This document shows positions 32,098 through 41,418 of a stretch of DNA of 64,000 bases, piece by piece. Location of the stretch: positions 157,119 through 221,118 of the forward strand of contig DASYZE010000058.1 in the NCBI GenBank assembly GCA_035946625.1, written 5' to 3'. Made by a program: the position numbers and the translations under genes. Position 1 is the stretch's first letter; each line of letters opens with the position of its first letter. The notes beneath the pieces are model-generated. The model worked only from the letters and a program-made list of their open reading frames with translations. It was not told where the DNA came from and made no database searches. This DNA is from DASYXZ01 sp035946625. GTDB lineage: Bacteria > Acidobacteriota > Terriglobia > UBA7540.

Positions 32098-32243
32098 TAG
32101 CAGGATGATGAAAAAGCCTGCCCATATGTCATTCTGAGGAGCGGAAGGCGACGAAGAATCTCGGAAGTGCTCGATTCCAAAAAGCAGAGATTCTTCGCTT
32201 CGCTCAGAATGACAGCGTATAAGTCTTTTTCATCAATCTGCTA
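32098..32243. repeat. MITE-like long palindrome, copy 2
   Basis: 146 bp bounded by TAGCAGGATGATGAAAAAG and the inverse CTTTTTCATCAATCTGCTA (17 of 19 positions match). Inside, TGTCATTCTGAG...GAAGAATC is inverted against GATTCTTCGCTTCGCTCAGA. Its right end overlaps maeB: the last three bases of the element, read on the minus strand, are the TAG stop codon of that gene. Confidence 0.75.
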
Positions 32244-34565
32244 ATGTGCCACTTTTTGCGCAGCGCTGACTTCCGCAGATGCCGCCACGCCATTTTCCGC
32301 CGTGCCGGGGGCCGTTCCGCACACTTGGGCGTGCGCCACGGCGATGGCCGCCATGTTGACGATTTCATCTTCGCTGGCGCCGCGCTGCAAAACGTGGACC
32401 GGCTTGCTCAAGCCTACCAGGATTGGTCCCAGCGCTTCCGCGCCGCCAATACGCAACATCAGCTTGTAGGCGATGTTGGCCGCTCCCAGGTCAGGGAACA
32501 CCAGCACATTGGCGCCATTTTTCAAGGTGGAGAAGGGATACTCTTCCTGGATAATTTCGGGGACCACCGCCGTGTCCGCCATCATTTCACCATCCACCAT
32601 GATTCCCGGTTGCCTCTGTTTCACCAACTCGGTGGCGTGGCGCATCTTTTCGGACAAGGGGTGCTTGGTGCTGCCAAAATTTGAGAAGGAGAGCATGGCC
32701 ACGCGCGGCTCAAAATTAAAATCGCGCGCCACTTCGGCAGCGAGCAGAGCGATCTCCGCCAGGTCCCCGGCCGAGGGCTCGATATTCACCGTGGTGTCGG
32801 AAAAGAAATAAACCTGCTGCTTGGTCACCATCACGTAAACGCCGGAGACGCGATTCACATTTTCCCGCATCTGGATAATTTCAAGCGCAGGGCGTATGGT
32901 TTCGGCGTAATGCTGGGAGACGCCGGCCAGGAAGCCATCGGCGTCGCCCATGCGCACCATCATCGAGCCAAAATAATTCGGGTTCAGCATGCGCTCCCGC
33001 GCTTCGGTGCGCGTAATTCCCCGGCGCTGGCGCAACTGATAAAATTCTTCCACGTAGACTTCCAGATTCGGCGAGCGCTCTGGCTCCACCATCCGGACAT
33101 CAAAGGAGGGCAATCCCAGCTCATCGAGCTTGCTCTGGATGACTGCCGGGCGGCCAATCAAAATGGGCTGGGCGATTTTTTCCTCCACCAGGTGGTAACA
33201 GGCGCGGATAATTTTTTCGTGCTCGCCCTCCGAGAACACGATGCGGCGTGGGGAAGACTTGGCGCGGTGCCGCACGCCTTGCATCACTTCGTGCGTCCGT
33301 CCCAGCCGCCGCGAGAGCAGTTCGCGGTATTCCAACAGATCGAGTTTGAGTTGCGCCACCCCGCTCCGCATGGCCGCTTCCGCCACCGCCGCCGCTTCCC
33401 AGATCAGCACGCGCCGGTCAAACGGCTTGGGGATCACGTAGTCCGGTCCAAACTGGAGGCGATTCACGCCGTAAGCGCGCAAGACGGAATCCGGAACGTC
33501 TTCTTTGGCCAGCTCCGCCAGCGCGCGCGTGGCGGCGATTTCCATTTCGTGATTGATGGTGCGCGCCCGCACATCCAGCGCGCCGCGAAAGATGAACGGA
33601 AAGCCCAGCACGTTGTTTACCTGGTTCGGATAATCGGACCGTCCGGTGGCGATAATCACATCCGGGCGCGCCGATTTGGCATCCGCGTAACTGATTTCGG
33701 GAACGGGATTCGCCAGAGCGAAGATGATGGGCCGTTCTGCCATGCTCCGAATCATTTCCGGCGTGAGGCAGCCGGCCACCGACAGCCCCACAAAAACGTC
33801 GGCGCCCTTTAGGGCCTCCGCCAGAGTTCGCGCTTGCGTAGGGGCCGCCAGCCGGGCCTTGTAGGGGTTCATGCCTTCGCTTCGGCCTTCGAATACCACG
33901 CCCTTGGTGTCGCAGAGGATCACGTTTTCACGCCGCACGCCCATGCGGATGTAATGCTCGGCGCAGGCAATCCCCGCCGCCCCCGCGCCATTCACCACCA
34001 CCCGCAACTGGCCGAGATCTTTTTGCACCAACTCGGCGGAGTTCAGCAGCGCCGCCCCGGAGATGATGGCCGTTCCGTGCTGATCATCGTGCATCACGGG
34101 AATGGACATCGTCTTGCGCAGCGTTTCCTCAATCAGAAAGCATTCCGGAGCCTTGATGTCCTCCAGATTGATGCCGCCGAAAGTCGGCTCAATAAGCTGG
34201 CAGAATTTGATGACGTCTTCTGGATTTTCGGAATTCACTTCCAGGTCAAAAACGTCGATATCGGCAAAGCGCTTGAAGAGTACGCCCTTGCCCTCCATCA
34301 CCGGCTTGCCCGCCAGCGCGCCAATGTTCCCCAGACCCAGCACGGCCGTGCCGTTCGAGACCACTGCCACCAAGTTGGCCCGCGCCGTGTATTCAAAACT
34401 CAGCTCGGGATTTTTTTCGATCTCCAGGCAAGGCTCAGCCACACCGGGCGTGTAAGCCAGGCTCAAGTCCCACTGGGTGCGGCAAGGCTTGGTGGCTACC
34501 ACCTCGATTTTGCCCTTGCGCCCCCGTTGATGATAATCCAGCGCGTCTTGCTTTCGAATCTCCAT
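32241..34565 (-). CDS. maeB: NADP-type malic enzyme with phosphotransacetylase domain
   Basis: 774 residues from MEIRKQDALDYHQRGRKGKI. The malic enzyme half decarboxylates malate to pyruvate: LAYTPGVAEPCLEIEKNP, DVFDLEVNSENPEDVIKFCQ, GGINLEDIKAPECFLIEE, MHDDQHGTAIISGAALLN, VVNGAGAAGIACAEH. The C-terminal half (from about residue 430, RIVFSEGEHEKIIRACYHLV) is a phosphotransacetylase-like domain, usually regulatory (acetyl-CoA inhibition) in MaeB. The stop TAG lies in the adjoining MITE-like element, so the last residues (AQKVAH) may differ from the ancestral end. Confidence 0.95.
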   Translation of the reverse strand: MEIRKQDALDYHQRGRKGKIEVVATKPCRTQWDLSLAYTPGVAEPCLEIEKNPELSFEYTARANLVAVVSNGTAVLGLGNIGALAGKPVMEGKGVLFKRFADIDVFDLEVNSENPEDVIKFCQLIEPTFGGINLEDIKAPECFLIEETLRKTMSIPVMHDDQHGTAIISGAALLNSAELVQKDLGQLRVVVNGAGAAGIACAEHYIRMGVRRENVILCDTKGVVFEGRSEGMNPYKARLAAPTQARTLAEALKGADVFVGLSVAGCLTPEMIRSMAERPIIFALANPVPEISYADAKSARPDVIIATGRSDYPNQVNNVLGFPFIFRGALDVRARTINHEMEIAATRALAELAKEDVPDSVLRAYGVNRLQFGPDYVIPKPFDRRVLIWEAAAVAEAAMRSGVAQLKLDLLEYRELLSRRLGRTHEVMQGVRHRAKSSPRRIVFSEGEHEKIIRACYHLVEEKIAQPILIGRPAVIQSKLDELGLPSFDVRMVEPERSPNLEVYVEEFYQLRQRRGITRTEARERMLNPNYFGSMMVRMGDADGFLAGVSQHYAETIRPALEIIQMRENVNRVSGVYVMVTKQQVYFFSDTTVNIEPSAGDLAEIALLAAEVARDFNFEPRVAMLSFSNFGSTKHPLSEKMRHATELVKQRQPGIMVDGEMMADTAVVPEIIQEEYPFSTLKNGANVLVFPDLGAANIAYKLMLRIGGAEALGPILVGLSKPVHVLQRGASEDEIVNMAAIAVAHAQVCGTAPGTAENGVAASAEVSAAQKVAH

Positions 34566-34810
34566 GCTTCGCCCCCGATGGCTCACGCTCTCCGACTTTG
34601 GGCAGGCGGTGAGCCGGCAACGATTGTATCCAAAAGTCTGCACCCATGTCAGTCGCCTCGTCAGTGCGGACGGTCACAGGGGATTATAATTATCACGGAA
34701 GACGGGAGCCCGGAGTCTCGACACGGCGAGTCGCCGATCTGAATGGCGACAGGAGTCCGAAGCCAGTAAGCGGCCTACGGCCTGTTGCCGGAGCATCACC
34801 CGGCAGCATT

Positions 34811-35151
34811 CTGTCATTCCGACCCGTCAGCCGACGGAAAGGAATCCCGCTCTGATCCTCCGAAAGGCCAAGTCGGGCAGCGCCCGGGCAAGATTCCTCG
34901 CTGCGCTCTGCGGAAAGTCGATGCGTAACTCTTTTGGATTTTAAAAAGCGTCTCCGGGCAGGAGCGACGACTTTCTGCTCATCATGGGCAGCCCTGCGGC
35001 TGTCAATGCTCTGCGGAAAGTCGATGCGTAACTCTTTTGGATTCAACAAAGCGTCTCTGGGCAGGAGCGACGACTTTCTGCTCATCATGGGCAGCCCTGC
35101 GGCTGTCCATGCTCGGAATGACAACGAGGCCTGTTTTTCATCAACCTGCTA
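34811..35151. repeat. Rearranged MITE-like palindrome, copy 3
   Basis: The left part starts CTGTCATTCCGACCC and the right end closes with GCTCGGAATGACAACG and TTTTTCATCAACCTGCTA, the same outer end as in copies 1 and 2. The interior has been replaced or expanded by a tandem duplication (34905-35110). The left terminal TAGCAGG arm is not visible. The 34566-34810 stretch before it holds no gene. Confidence 0.6.
34905..35110. repeat. Tandem duplication of 103 bp
   Basis: Two head-to-tail copies (34905-35007 and 35008-35110) both begin GCTCTGCGGAAAGTCGATGC and differ at only a few positions. Within each, GCGGAAAGTCG is inverted against CGACTTTCTGC, so each unit can form a hairpin. Both copies lie within the copy-3 palindrome. 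Confidence 0.85.
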
Positions 35152-35175
35152 AATGAGGACGCTTTATACGCTGGC

Positions 35176-35580
35176 ATGGATTTGACAAAGAAACCAATGA
35201 GCCGGTTGCTCCACCTGCAAGAAACCTTCCCGAAAGCCCTGGAGCAGGGATTCGTTCCCGCCGGCCAGGATGCGCTGGCGCTCTCACACGGCCAGCAATA
35301 CGCGTGGCGCGAGTTGCGCGTCTTGTTCGGAGTGACGTCCGACGAAGAGGAGAAGGCGCAGATTAAGATCCTGGAGAAAGCTTTTCGCGGGAATGTGACC
35401 GAGGCGGTTAAGCGCGAGCTGAACAAGATCCGCAGCAACGAAATGACTGGGCCTCCCCTGTTGAAAGCCCTGGGGGAACTCTACCTCCACCATCTTATGC
35501 TCGACTGGATGGACCGCCGCGCTCTTCACCTGGAGGACGAGGCCATTCCAAAAATAGTTTGTAGCGAGGGATTGATGTAA
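35176..35580 (+). CDS. Hypothetical protein
   Basis: 134 residues, predicted mostly helical (RLLHLQETFPKALEQGFVPA, LGELYLHHLMLDWMDRRALH). No known family recognised. It begins 25 bp after the end of the repeat at 35151, and no clear ribosome-binding site precedes the ATG. A Met eight residues in is a possible start. Codon usage resembles neighbours, so it is probably real, but it could be a remnant. Confidence 0.5.
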   Translation: MDLTKKPMSRLLHLQETFPKALEQGFVPAGQDALALSHGQQYAWRELRVLFGVTSDEEEKAQIKILEKAFRGNVTEAVKRELNKIRSNEMTGPPLLKALGELYLHHLMLDWMDRRALHLEDEAIPKIVCSEGLM

Positions 35581-35679
35581 GCTGGCGCGCTTGTCTTCCA
35601 TTCTGCGTCCCTGGCCGTGGCCTGGAAAGGGCTTCCGACTTTCTCCCTGGCCTGACAAATTGGGGCTGGCTCGTGAACT

Positions 35680-35693
35680 ACTACATTTGTAGT
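35680..35693 (+). promoter_or_regulatory. BlaI/MecI-type operator-like dyad
   Basis: ACTACA-TT-TGTAGT is a perfect 6-bp inverted repeat with the TACA-N2-TGTA core of BlaI/MecI repressor boxes. It lies about 240 bp upstream of the Ser/Thr kinase start in a 350-bp gap (35581-35930) with no other recognisable content. No BlaI gene is in the window. Confidence 0.45.
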
Positions 35694-35930
35694 TATAAAG
35701 ACCGTCGATCCAGAGAAATGGAACAAGGGTCACAAGAGTCACAGGAGTAACAGCTTGTTCCATATGTGTGAAAACAAGCAATTTCCAAGTCAATTTTTCA
35801 CACACATTTTTCTTGGAGGCGGTAAATCGCCCCTTTTTGTCCCACCCATTTTTAGAGACTGGAAGACCTTTTCTTGACTTGATCAGTGCCATCGCCTAAC
35901 ATCTTGTCCCGCGAGGAATCTCGCCCCTAC

Positions 35931-38420
35931 ATGGTCGGCAAAACGGTTTCTCACTATCGCATTCTGGAGAAGCTGGGTGGCGGCGGCATGGGCGTGGTGT
36001 ACAAAGCCGAGGACACGCGTCTGGGCCGCTTTGTCGCACTCAAGTTTCTGCCCTCCGAGTTGACCCAGGACCGCCAGGCGCTGGAACGGTTTCAGCGCGA
36101 AGCGCGCGCCGCCTCGGCGCTCGACCATCCCAACATTTGCTCGATCTACGATATTGGCGAAGAGGGTGGCCAACCCTACATCGTGATGCAATGCCTGGAG
36201 GGTCAAACGCTGAAGCATCGCATTGCGGCCAAACCTTTCAAGGTGGATCAGATTCTGGAAATGGGGTATCAGCTCGCGGACGCGCTGGACGCGGCGCATT
36301 CCAAAGGCATCGTGCACCGCGACATCAAGCCCGCCAACATTTTTGTGACCGACCGTGGTGAAACCAAGATATTGGATTTCGGCCTGGCGAAGCTCACATC
36401 TGTCGCGGCGGTGCATGACCGCCGGGAGGAAGACGGCCCTCATAGAGCGCCCCTACAGGACACGCCCACGGCCACGATCGACGCCGGGCATTTGACCAGC
36501 CCGGGCACGGCCATGGGAACGGTAGCCTACATGTCTCCGGAGCAGGCCCGCGGCGAGGATCTCGACCCGCGCACGGACCTGTTCAGCTTTGGCGCCGTGC
36601 TCTACGAAACGGCCACCGGCCGCCAGGCGTTTGCCGGCAACACTTCTGCTGTCATCTTCAACTCGATTCTGGAGCGCGCACCCACTTCGGCCGCTCGAAT
36701 CAACCCTGACTTGCCCGCGGATCTGGACCGCATTATCAGTAAGGCGCTGGAGAAAGACCGCGAGACGCGCTACCAGAGCGCCGCCGAGATGCGCGCCGAC
36801 TTGAAGCGGTTGAAACGTGAAACCGATTCGGGCCGGTCCGCGTCTGTTTCGGCGGTTTCTGACCGCCGAGCCGACGGGGTTGAGCACCCAGCCCGCGGCG
36901 CGCCCTTCGTCGGCCGCAGCGAATGGCGGGGCCGGGCCATCGTGCTGGGACTACTCGTATTTGCATCCGTGGCCGTGGCCATCACTTGGTGGACCATGCA
37001 TCGCACCGCACTCCCTCCCCAAACGCATAACGGGCAAACCACGGTGGCCGTGCTTCCATTCCAGAATATCAGCGGCGACCAAGCCAACGACTTTCTGCGC
37101 ATGGCGCTGCCGGATGAGATCACCACCACGCTTACCTATGTGCCTTCACTGGCCATCCGCCCGTTTGCTACCATGGCGAAGTATGCCAATGGAAATTTTG
37201 ACCCGCAGACGGCGGGACACGATTTGAAAGTTGCGGACGTGGTCACCGGCCACTTCCTGCGCGAGGGTGACGACCTTCGCGTGACTCTTGAAGCAATCGA
37301 TGTGGACAGCAACAAGCTGATCTGGCGGGACGAGGTGAGTGCGCCAGAGAAGGACATGATCGGCCTGCGCAAACAACTGACGGCGCGCGTGCGGGAGGGA
37401 TTGGTGCCGGTGATGGGCGGGTCCACGGCAAACGAATCCACCGCCACTACTCCCAAGAATCCCGAGGCGTATGACTTGTTCTTGCGCAGCTTGGCCGTGG
37501 CCCACGACCCAACTCCGAATAAGGCAGCGATCAAGATGCTGGAGCAGGCGGTGGCGCTGGACCCAACCTACGCCCCGGCCTGGGCCAATCTTTCACAACG
37601 CTATTATTACGACGCCCAGTATTCTGACGGCGGGGATGCCGCTTATCAGCGCTGCGCGGCCGCCAACGAACGCGCAGCGACGCTTGACCCGAACTTGGTG
37701 GAAGCGGCGCAAGGGCGGGTGGTGAACAGTGTGGAATCGGGGCGCCTAAATGAAGCGTACGATCAGGCTCAGGAGCTTCTCAAGCGCCGCCCGGACAGCG
37801 GCAACGCCCACTTCACTCTAGGCTACGTCTACAACTACGGGGGGCTGCTGGACGATTCGGCGCGCGAGTGCGATGCCGCGCTGGCTATTGATCCCAGTAA
37901 CTACGGATTTCGCGCCTGCGCATTCACCTTTCTTGAATTGGGGAAGTACGAGCGCGCTCTTGATTATGTGCGCCTGGATGCGGAGTCCGACTGGTCCGCC
38001 GGCGTTACGGGAGATATTCTGTTGCGCCAGGGAAAACTGGATGAAGCATTAAAGCTGCTGCAGTCCCGCCCCCAAGCGCTTAATAGACGAAGTAGTCTCG
38101 TTGAAGCATTTCTTGAACATCGCCCGACCTCAGAATTGGCAGCGCTGGCCAGCCAACAAGAGGCGAGGGACATGGCGAACCGCGACTCAGAGCCCAACTA
38201 CCTTGGGGCAGCCTTGGAAGCGTTCTCCGGCCAGCACGATGTGGCCTTACGCATGCTGCGCCGCGCCGTGGAGCGTAATTACTGCGGCTATCCGGCCATG
38301 GACAAAGACCCTCTCTTTGCCAGCATCCACAATAATTCTGAATTTGCCGCCATCCGCGCCGCCGGCATCGCGTGCCAAAATAAATTCAAGGAGCACATCG
38401 CCGGGCAGGATGCAAAGTAG
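35931..38420 (+). CDS. Membrane Ser/Thr protein kinase with TPR-rich extracytoplasmic tail
   Basis: 829 residues from MVGKTVSHYRILEKLGGGGM (a GTG 45 bp earlier is possible). A complete Hanks-type kinase occupies residues 8-270: Gly-rich loop, VALKF Lys about 38, HRDIKPAN with Asp about 131, DFGLAKL, MSPEQARGE. A transmembrane helix near residue 345 (AIVLGLLVFASVAVAITWW) separates it from an extracytoplasmic part. That part begins with a TolB/adenylate-cyclase-associated sugar-like domain (TTVAVLPFQNISGDQANDFL) and ends in TPR repeats (PTYAPAWANLSQRYYYDAQY, NAHFTLGYVYNYGG). This is a common acidobacterial architecture; substrates unknown. Confidence 0.93.
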   Translation: MVGKTVSHYRILEKLGGGGMGVVYKAEDTRLGRFVALKFLPSELTQDRQALERFQREARAASALDHPNICSIYDIGEEGGQPYIVMQCLEGQTLKHRIAAKPFKVDQILEMGYQLADALDAAHSKGIVHRDIKPANIFVTDRGETKILDFGLAKLTSVAAVHDRREEDGPHRAPLQDTPTATIDAGHLTSPGTAMGTVAYMSPEQARGEDLDPRTDLFSFGAVLYETATGRQAFAGNTSAVIFNSILERAPTSAARINPDLPADLDRIISKALEKDRETRYQSAAEMRADLKRLKRETDSGRSASVSAVSDRRADGVEHPARGAPFVGRSEWRGRAIVLGLLVFASVAVAITWWTMHRTALPPQTHNGQTTVAVLPFQNISGDQANDFLRMALPDEITTTLTYVPSLAIRPFATMAKYANGNFDPQTAGHDLKVADVVTGHFLREGDDLRVTLEAIDVDSNKLIWRDEVSAPEKDMIGLRKQLTARVREGLVPVMGGSTANESTATTPKNPEAYDLFLRSLAVAHDPTPNKAAIKMLEQAVALDPTYAPAWANLSQRYYYDAQYSDGGDAAYQRCAAANERAATLDPNLVEAAQGRVVNSVESGRLNEAYDQAQELLKRRPDSGNAHFTLGYVYNYGGLLDDSARECDAALAIDPSNYGFRACAFTFLELGKYERALDYVRLDAESDWSAGVTGDILLRQGKLDEALKLLQSRPQALNRRSSLVEAFLEHRPTSELAALASQQEARDMANRDSEPNYLGAALEAFSGQHDVALRMLRRAVERNYCGYPAMDKDPLFASIHNNSEFAAIRAAGIACQNKFKEHIAGQDAK

Positions 38421-38446
38421 CGCCGCCGGGCGTCAGGATATATATC

Positions 38447-39205
38447 TTATCCACGTCCGACGAAGGGCATTTGGTTGGCCATGATGGTCATGAAGAGAAC
38501 GTTGGCGTCAAGCGGAAGATTCGCCAAATAGACCACGGCGTCGGCTACGTGGCGTACGTCCATGCGCGCCTCAACTTTTCGCGAGCCGTCGGCCTGGGGC
38601 ACGCCGGTGGACATGCGCTCGGTCATTTCAGTGGCGGCGTTGCCCACATCGATCTGGCCGCAGGCGATATCGTACTTGCGGCCGTCGAGCGAAATGCATT
38701 TGGTCAGGCCGGTAATGCCATGTTTAGTGGCGGTATAAGGCGCGGAATTCGGGCGTGGCGCGTGGGCGGAAATGGAGCCGTTGTTAATGATGCGCCCGCC
38801 GCGCGGCTGCTGTGCTTTCATGATCTTGATAGCTTCCTGCGCGCACAGGAAAACGCCCGTCAGGTTCACGGCAACCACCTTGCTCCACTGCTCGTAGGTA
38901 AGCTCTTCCATGGGAATGCCTGGCGCGCCGATGCCGGCGTTGTTAAACAAAACGTCCAGACGGCCAAAGGTTTCTAAAGTCCTGGCAAACAGGACGTGAA
39001 TTTCCTCCGGCCGGCTGACGTCGGTGGGCACGGCGAGCATCCGGCCGCCGGAAGGCTGGGCGGAGGCGGCGGTCTTTTCCAGTTCCGCCGCGCGCCGTCC
39101 GGCCAGGACCACGGAAAATCCCGCCGCTTGCAAAGCCAGGCTGGAGGCGCGCCCGATCCCGCTGCCCGCGCCGGTGACAAGGGCAATCCTGCCGAGGTTT
39201 GTCAT
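38447..39205 (-). CDS. Short-chain dehydrogenase/reductase
   Basis: About 252 residues from MTNLGRIALVTGAGSGIGRA. Classical SDR: TGxxxGIG cofactor motif, NNAGIGAPG, catalytic Ser in INNGSISAHA, and YTATKHGITG (YxxxK). The C-terminal part (VRHVADAVVYLANLPLDANV) is normal. Substrate not predictable. It is transcribed directly after the next SDR gene upstream (39248-40090), so the two may be an operon. Confidence 0.9.
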   Translation of the reverse strand: MTNLGRIALVTGAGSGIGRASSLALQAAGFSVVLAGRRAAELEKTAASAQPSGGRMLAVPTDVSRPEEIHVLFARTLETFGRLDVLFNNAGIGAPGIPMEELTYEQWSKVVAVNLTGVFLCAQEAIKIMKAQQPRGGRIINNGSISAHAPRPNSAPYTATKHGITGLTKCISLDGRKYDIACGQIDVGNAATEMTERMSTGVPQADGSRKVEARMDVRHVADAVVYLANLPLDANVLFMTIMANQMPFVGRG

Positions 39206-39247
39206 GGGGTGTCCCTTCAAACTCAGACGCCTCAAAGCGGGCAATAA

Positions 39248-40090
39248 CTAGGCTGTCCAACCGGCGAGCTTCGCGCTTTCAAGCCAAAGTCGCTGGGCGG
39301 CATTGTCGTCCTGAGCTTCACGCGTGGGCGTAGCAAGTTTGCATTTGTAGTAATACCCGCCGCTAGCGCTGGCCACCTCGGGCGAGGAGGCCAGGTAGAT
39401 GATGGTCTCCGCTCCTTTCTGGGGAGATATGGCGAAAAGTTTCGCCAGGCGAATGCCGAAGGCAGCCGCCCCACCACTCTGGTCTCCAAAACGGGTGGCG
39501 ACAAAGCCGGGATGCAGGCAGTTGGCGGTGACCCCGGTTCCCGTCAGGCGGCGCGCGAGTTCGCGGGTGTAAAGAATGTTGCAGAGCTTGGAGCGGCCGT
39601 AAACCTTAAAACCGGCATACCCCTGGGCCGCTTGCAGGTCGGAGAAATCGAGGTGCGCGCCGCGGTGCGCGTCCGAGGAGGTGTTCACCACCCGCGCCGG
39701 CGCTGAGGCCACCAGGCGGTCGCGTAGTCCATGGGTAAGCACAAAATAGGCCATGTGATTGAGCGCGAACGTCATTTCCAGGCCGTCGCGGGTAACCTGG
39801 CGCGAGCCGAACATGGCGCCCGCATTGTTAATTAGCACGTCGATGCGCGGTTCCGCCGCGGCAATGGAGGCCGCCACGCGATTCATCTCTGAAACTCGGG
39901 ACATGTCCGCATAGTGGATGCTGTGCGCAATGCCCGGAGCGATGTGGCGCAGCCGCTCGAGCGCGGCACCCCCACGCGTTTTGTCCCGCGCCACTTGCAC
40001 GATGCGCGCGCCCATGCCCGCCAATGCCTCTGCCGCCACCTGCCCGATGCCCGAGGTTGCTCCCGTCATCACCACAACTTTGCCTTGCAT
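39248..40090 (-). CDS. Short-chain dehydrogenase/reductase, retinol dehydrogenase-like
   Basis: 280 residues from MQGKVVVMTGATSGIGQVAA, with GGGGGAGAGGA upstream. Cofactor motif TGATSGIG, NNAGAMFGSRQVTRDGLEMT, VVNTSSDAHRG (Ser) and YGRSKLCNILYTRELARRL (YxxxK). The wording matches the retinol/WW-domain oxidoreductase branch of SDRs, many of which act on lipophilic alcohols; the real substrate is unknown. Confidence 0.9.
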   Translation of the reverse strand: MQGKVVVMTGATSGIGQVAAEALAGMGARIVQVARDKTRGGAALERLRHIAPGIAHSIHYADMSRVSEMNRVAASIAAAEPRIDVLINNAGAMFGSRQVTRDGLEMTFALNHMAYFVLTHGLRDRLVASAPARVVNTSSDAHRGAHLDFSDLQAAQGYAGFKVYGRSKLCNILYTRELARRLTGTGVTANCLHPGFVATRFGDQSGGAAAFGIRLAKLFAISPQKGAETIIYLASSPEVASASGGYYYKCKLATPTREAQDDNAAQRLWLESAKLAGWTA

Positions 40091-40214
40091 TATTCCTCTC
40101 CCCCGCCGCAAATTCAGCCGCCAGTTTAACAGAAGTTTGGGCTTAAGTTATGGTCACAAGAAATTTACATTTTTCGCGCCGGGAGAACTTTGGGGGAAGT
40201 TTGCAGCCATTATT

Positions 40215-40874
40215 TCATCTGGTTTTGGTGACGGAGGGCGTGCCGACAAAATCCTGCGTGATGTAATACCGCCCGCGCCGGTCCTGCACAATTCCGATGC
40301 CGACTTCGGTATATTTCGGATTCAAGATGTTGGCGCGATGATTGTGCTGGAAGCGAGGCTCGTGCATGAAGTCAGCCTCCGCTTCACCCGCGCCGCCGCC
40401 GTTGGTGGCGATATTTTCCCCCAATTCGCGCCAGGGAATTCCCGCCGCGGTGATTCGTGCCGCCGGGGTTTTGCCTTGCCGGTCCACATGGTCGAAAAAA
40501 TTCTGCTCCATCATATCGCGGGAATGAGCGCGCGCCACCTCCGCCAGCCTTTCGTTCCAGTGCAGCGCCCGCGCGCGGCCTCCACCGGTCTCGCGCGAAT
40601 TCGCCGGATCAAGCCGATCATGATTGACCATCGCCCATAATGCCCTTTCCATTTCCGTCAGGCGCGGGTTTGTTTTCGGGGGGAGATTGGACTTTCCCGG
40701 CGTCGCCGTAGTGCCATGGGCACGCGGCCCAAAGTGGTGCCAGACGCCGGTTTGATTGGGCGCGGTCGTCGGGGTGGAAGTTTGACCCTGGGCCGGCCCG
40801 GGGAAGCTCACTGCCGAAATCGCCGGGAAGGCAGCCAGCAAGACGATCGCCCGGCAAGAGTGGTTTGATGTCAT
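40215..40874 (-). CDS. Secreted CAP (SCP/PR1, YkwD-like) protein
   Basis: About 219 residues from MTSNHSCRAIVLLAAFPAIS, a signal peptide. After a Pro/Thr linker, the CAP domain has ALHWNERLAEVARAHSRDMM, NFFDHVDRQGKTPAARI, GIPWRELGENIAT, RFQHNHRANILNPKYTEVGI and YYITQDF, so the cavity His/Glu residues are conserved. Bacterial CAP proteins are secreted; their activity is uncertain. Confidence 0.9.
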   Translation of the reverse strand: MTSNHSCRAIVLLAAFPAISAVSFPGPAQGQTSTPTTAPNQTGVWHHFGPRAHGTTATPGKSNLPPKTNPRLTEMERALWAMVNHDRLDPANSRETGGGRARALHWNERLAEVARAHSRDMMEQNFFDHVDRQGKTPAARITAAGIPWRELGENIATNGGGAGEAEADFMHEPRFQHNHRANILNPKYTEVGIGIVQDRRGRYYITQDFVGTPSVTKTR

Positions 40875-41001
40875 GGCTGAACCCATAGCTTAGATGCCGA
40901 TAAAGAGCAGCCTGGATGCCGTCCGTCGGGGCGGGCGGCACTCGCCTTTTCGCAGGTTTAGGCCGATCCGTCAATTGACGGATTCGGCTCGAGTGAACAC
41001 A

Positions 41002-41334
41002 TTATGCGACGGCCGTTACCACCACCGCGGTGCCGTAGCACAGAACCTCAGTGAGCCCGGCCATCACTTCCGTGGCATCATACCGCATTCCAATCACGGC
41101 GTTGGCTCCCACGGCCTGGGCGTGCTGGCACATCAACTGGTAGGTTTCGGACCGAGCCTGCTCGCAAAGCTCGGTATAGATGGTGATGTTGCCGCCAAAA
41201 AGTGATTGCAATCCGCCCAGGAAATTTCCCACCACCGAGCGCGACCGCACCGTGATGCCGCGCACCACGCCGAGGTTTTTCGTGACCGTGAAGCCGGGTA
41301 ATTCAAACGCCGAAGTAACCATGGATGGTTGCAT
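41002..41334 (-). CDS. UPF0145 (YbjQ) family protein
   Basis: 110 residues covering the whole family: FELPGFTVTKNLGVVRGITV, GNFLGGLQSLFGGNITIYTE, EQARSETYQLMCQHAQAVGA, NAVIGMRYDATEVM. YbjQ-like proteins form a ring-shaped pentamer and often occur near metal or envelope genes; function remains unclear. Not operonic with either neighbour. Confidence 0.92.
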   Translation of the reverse strand: MQPSMVTSAFELPGFTVTKNLGVVRGITVRSRSVVGNFLGGLQSLFGGNITIYTELCEQARSETYQLMCQHAQAVGANAVIGMRYDATEVMAGLTEVLCYGTAVVVTAVA

Positions 41335-41418
41335 CTGTCCTCCAAAAGTGAATCGTGAAGTATTGCTGATAACACGCCTTGCAATGGAAAGGATCCATCC
41401 AGCGCGTTTTTTAGCCCG

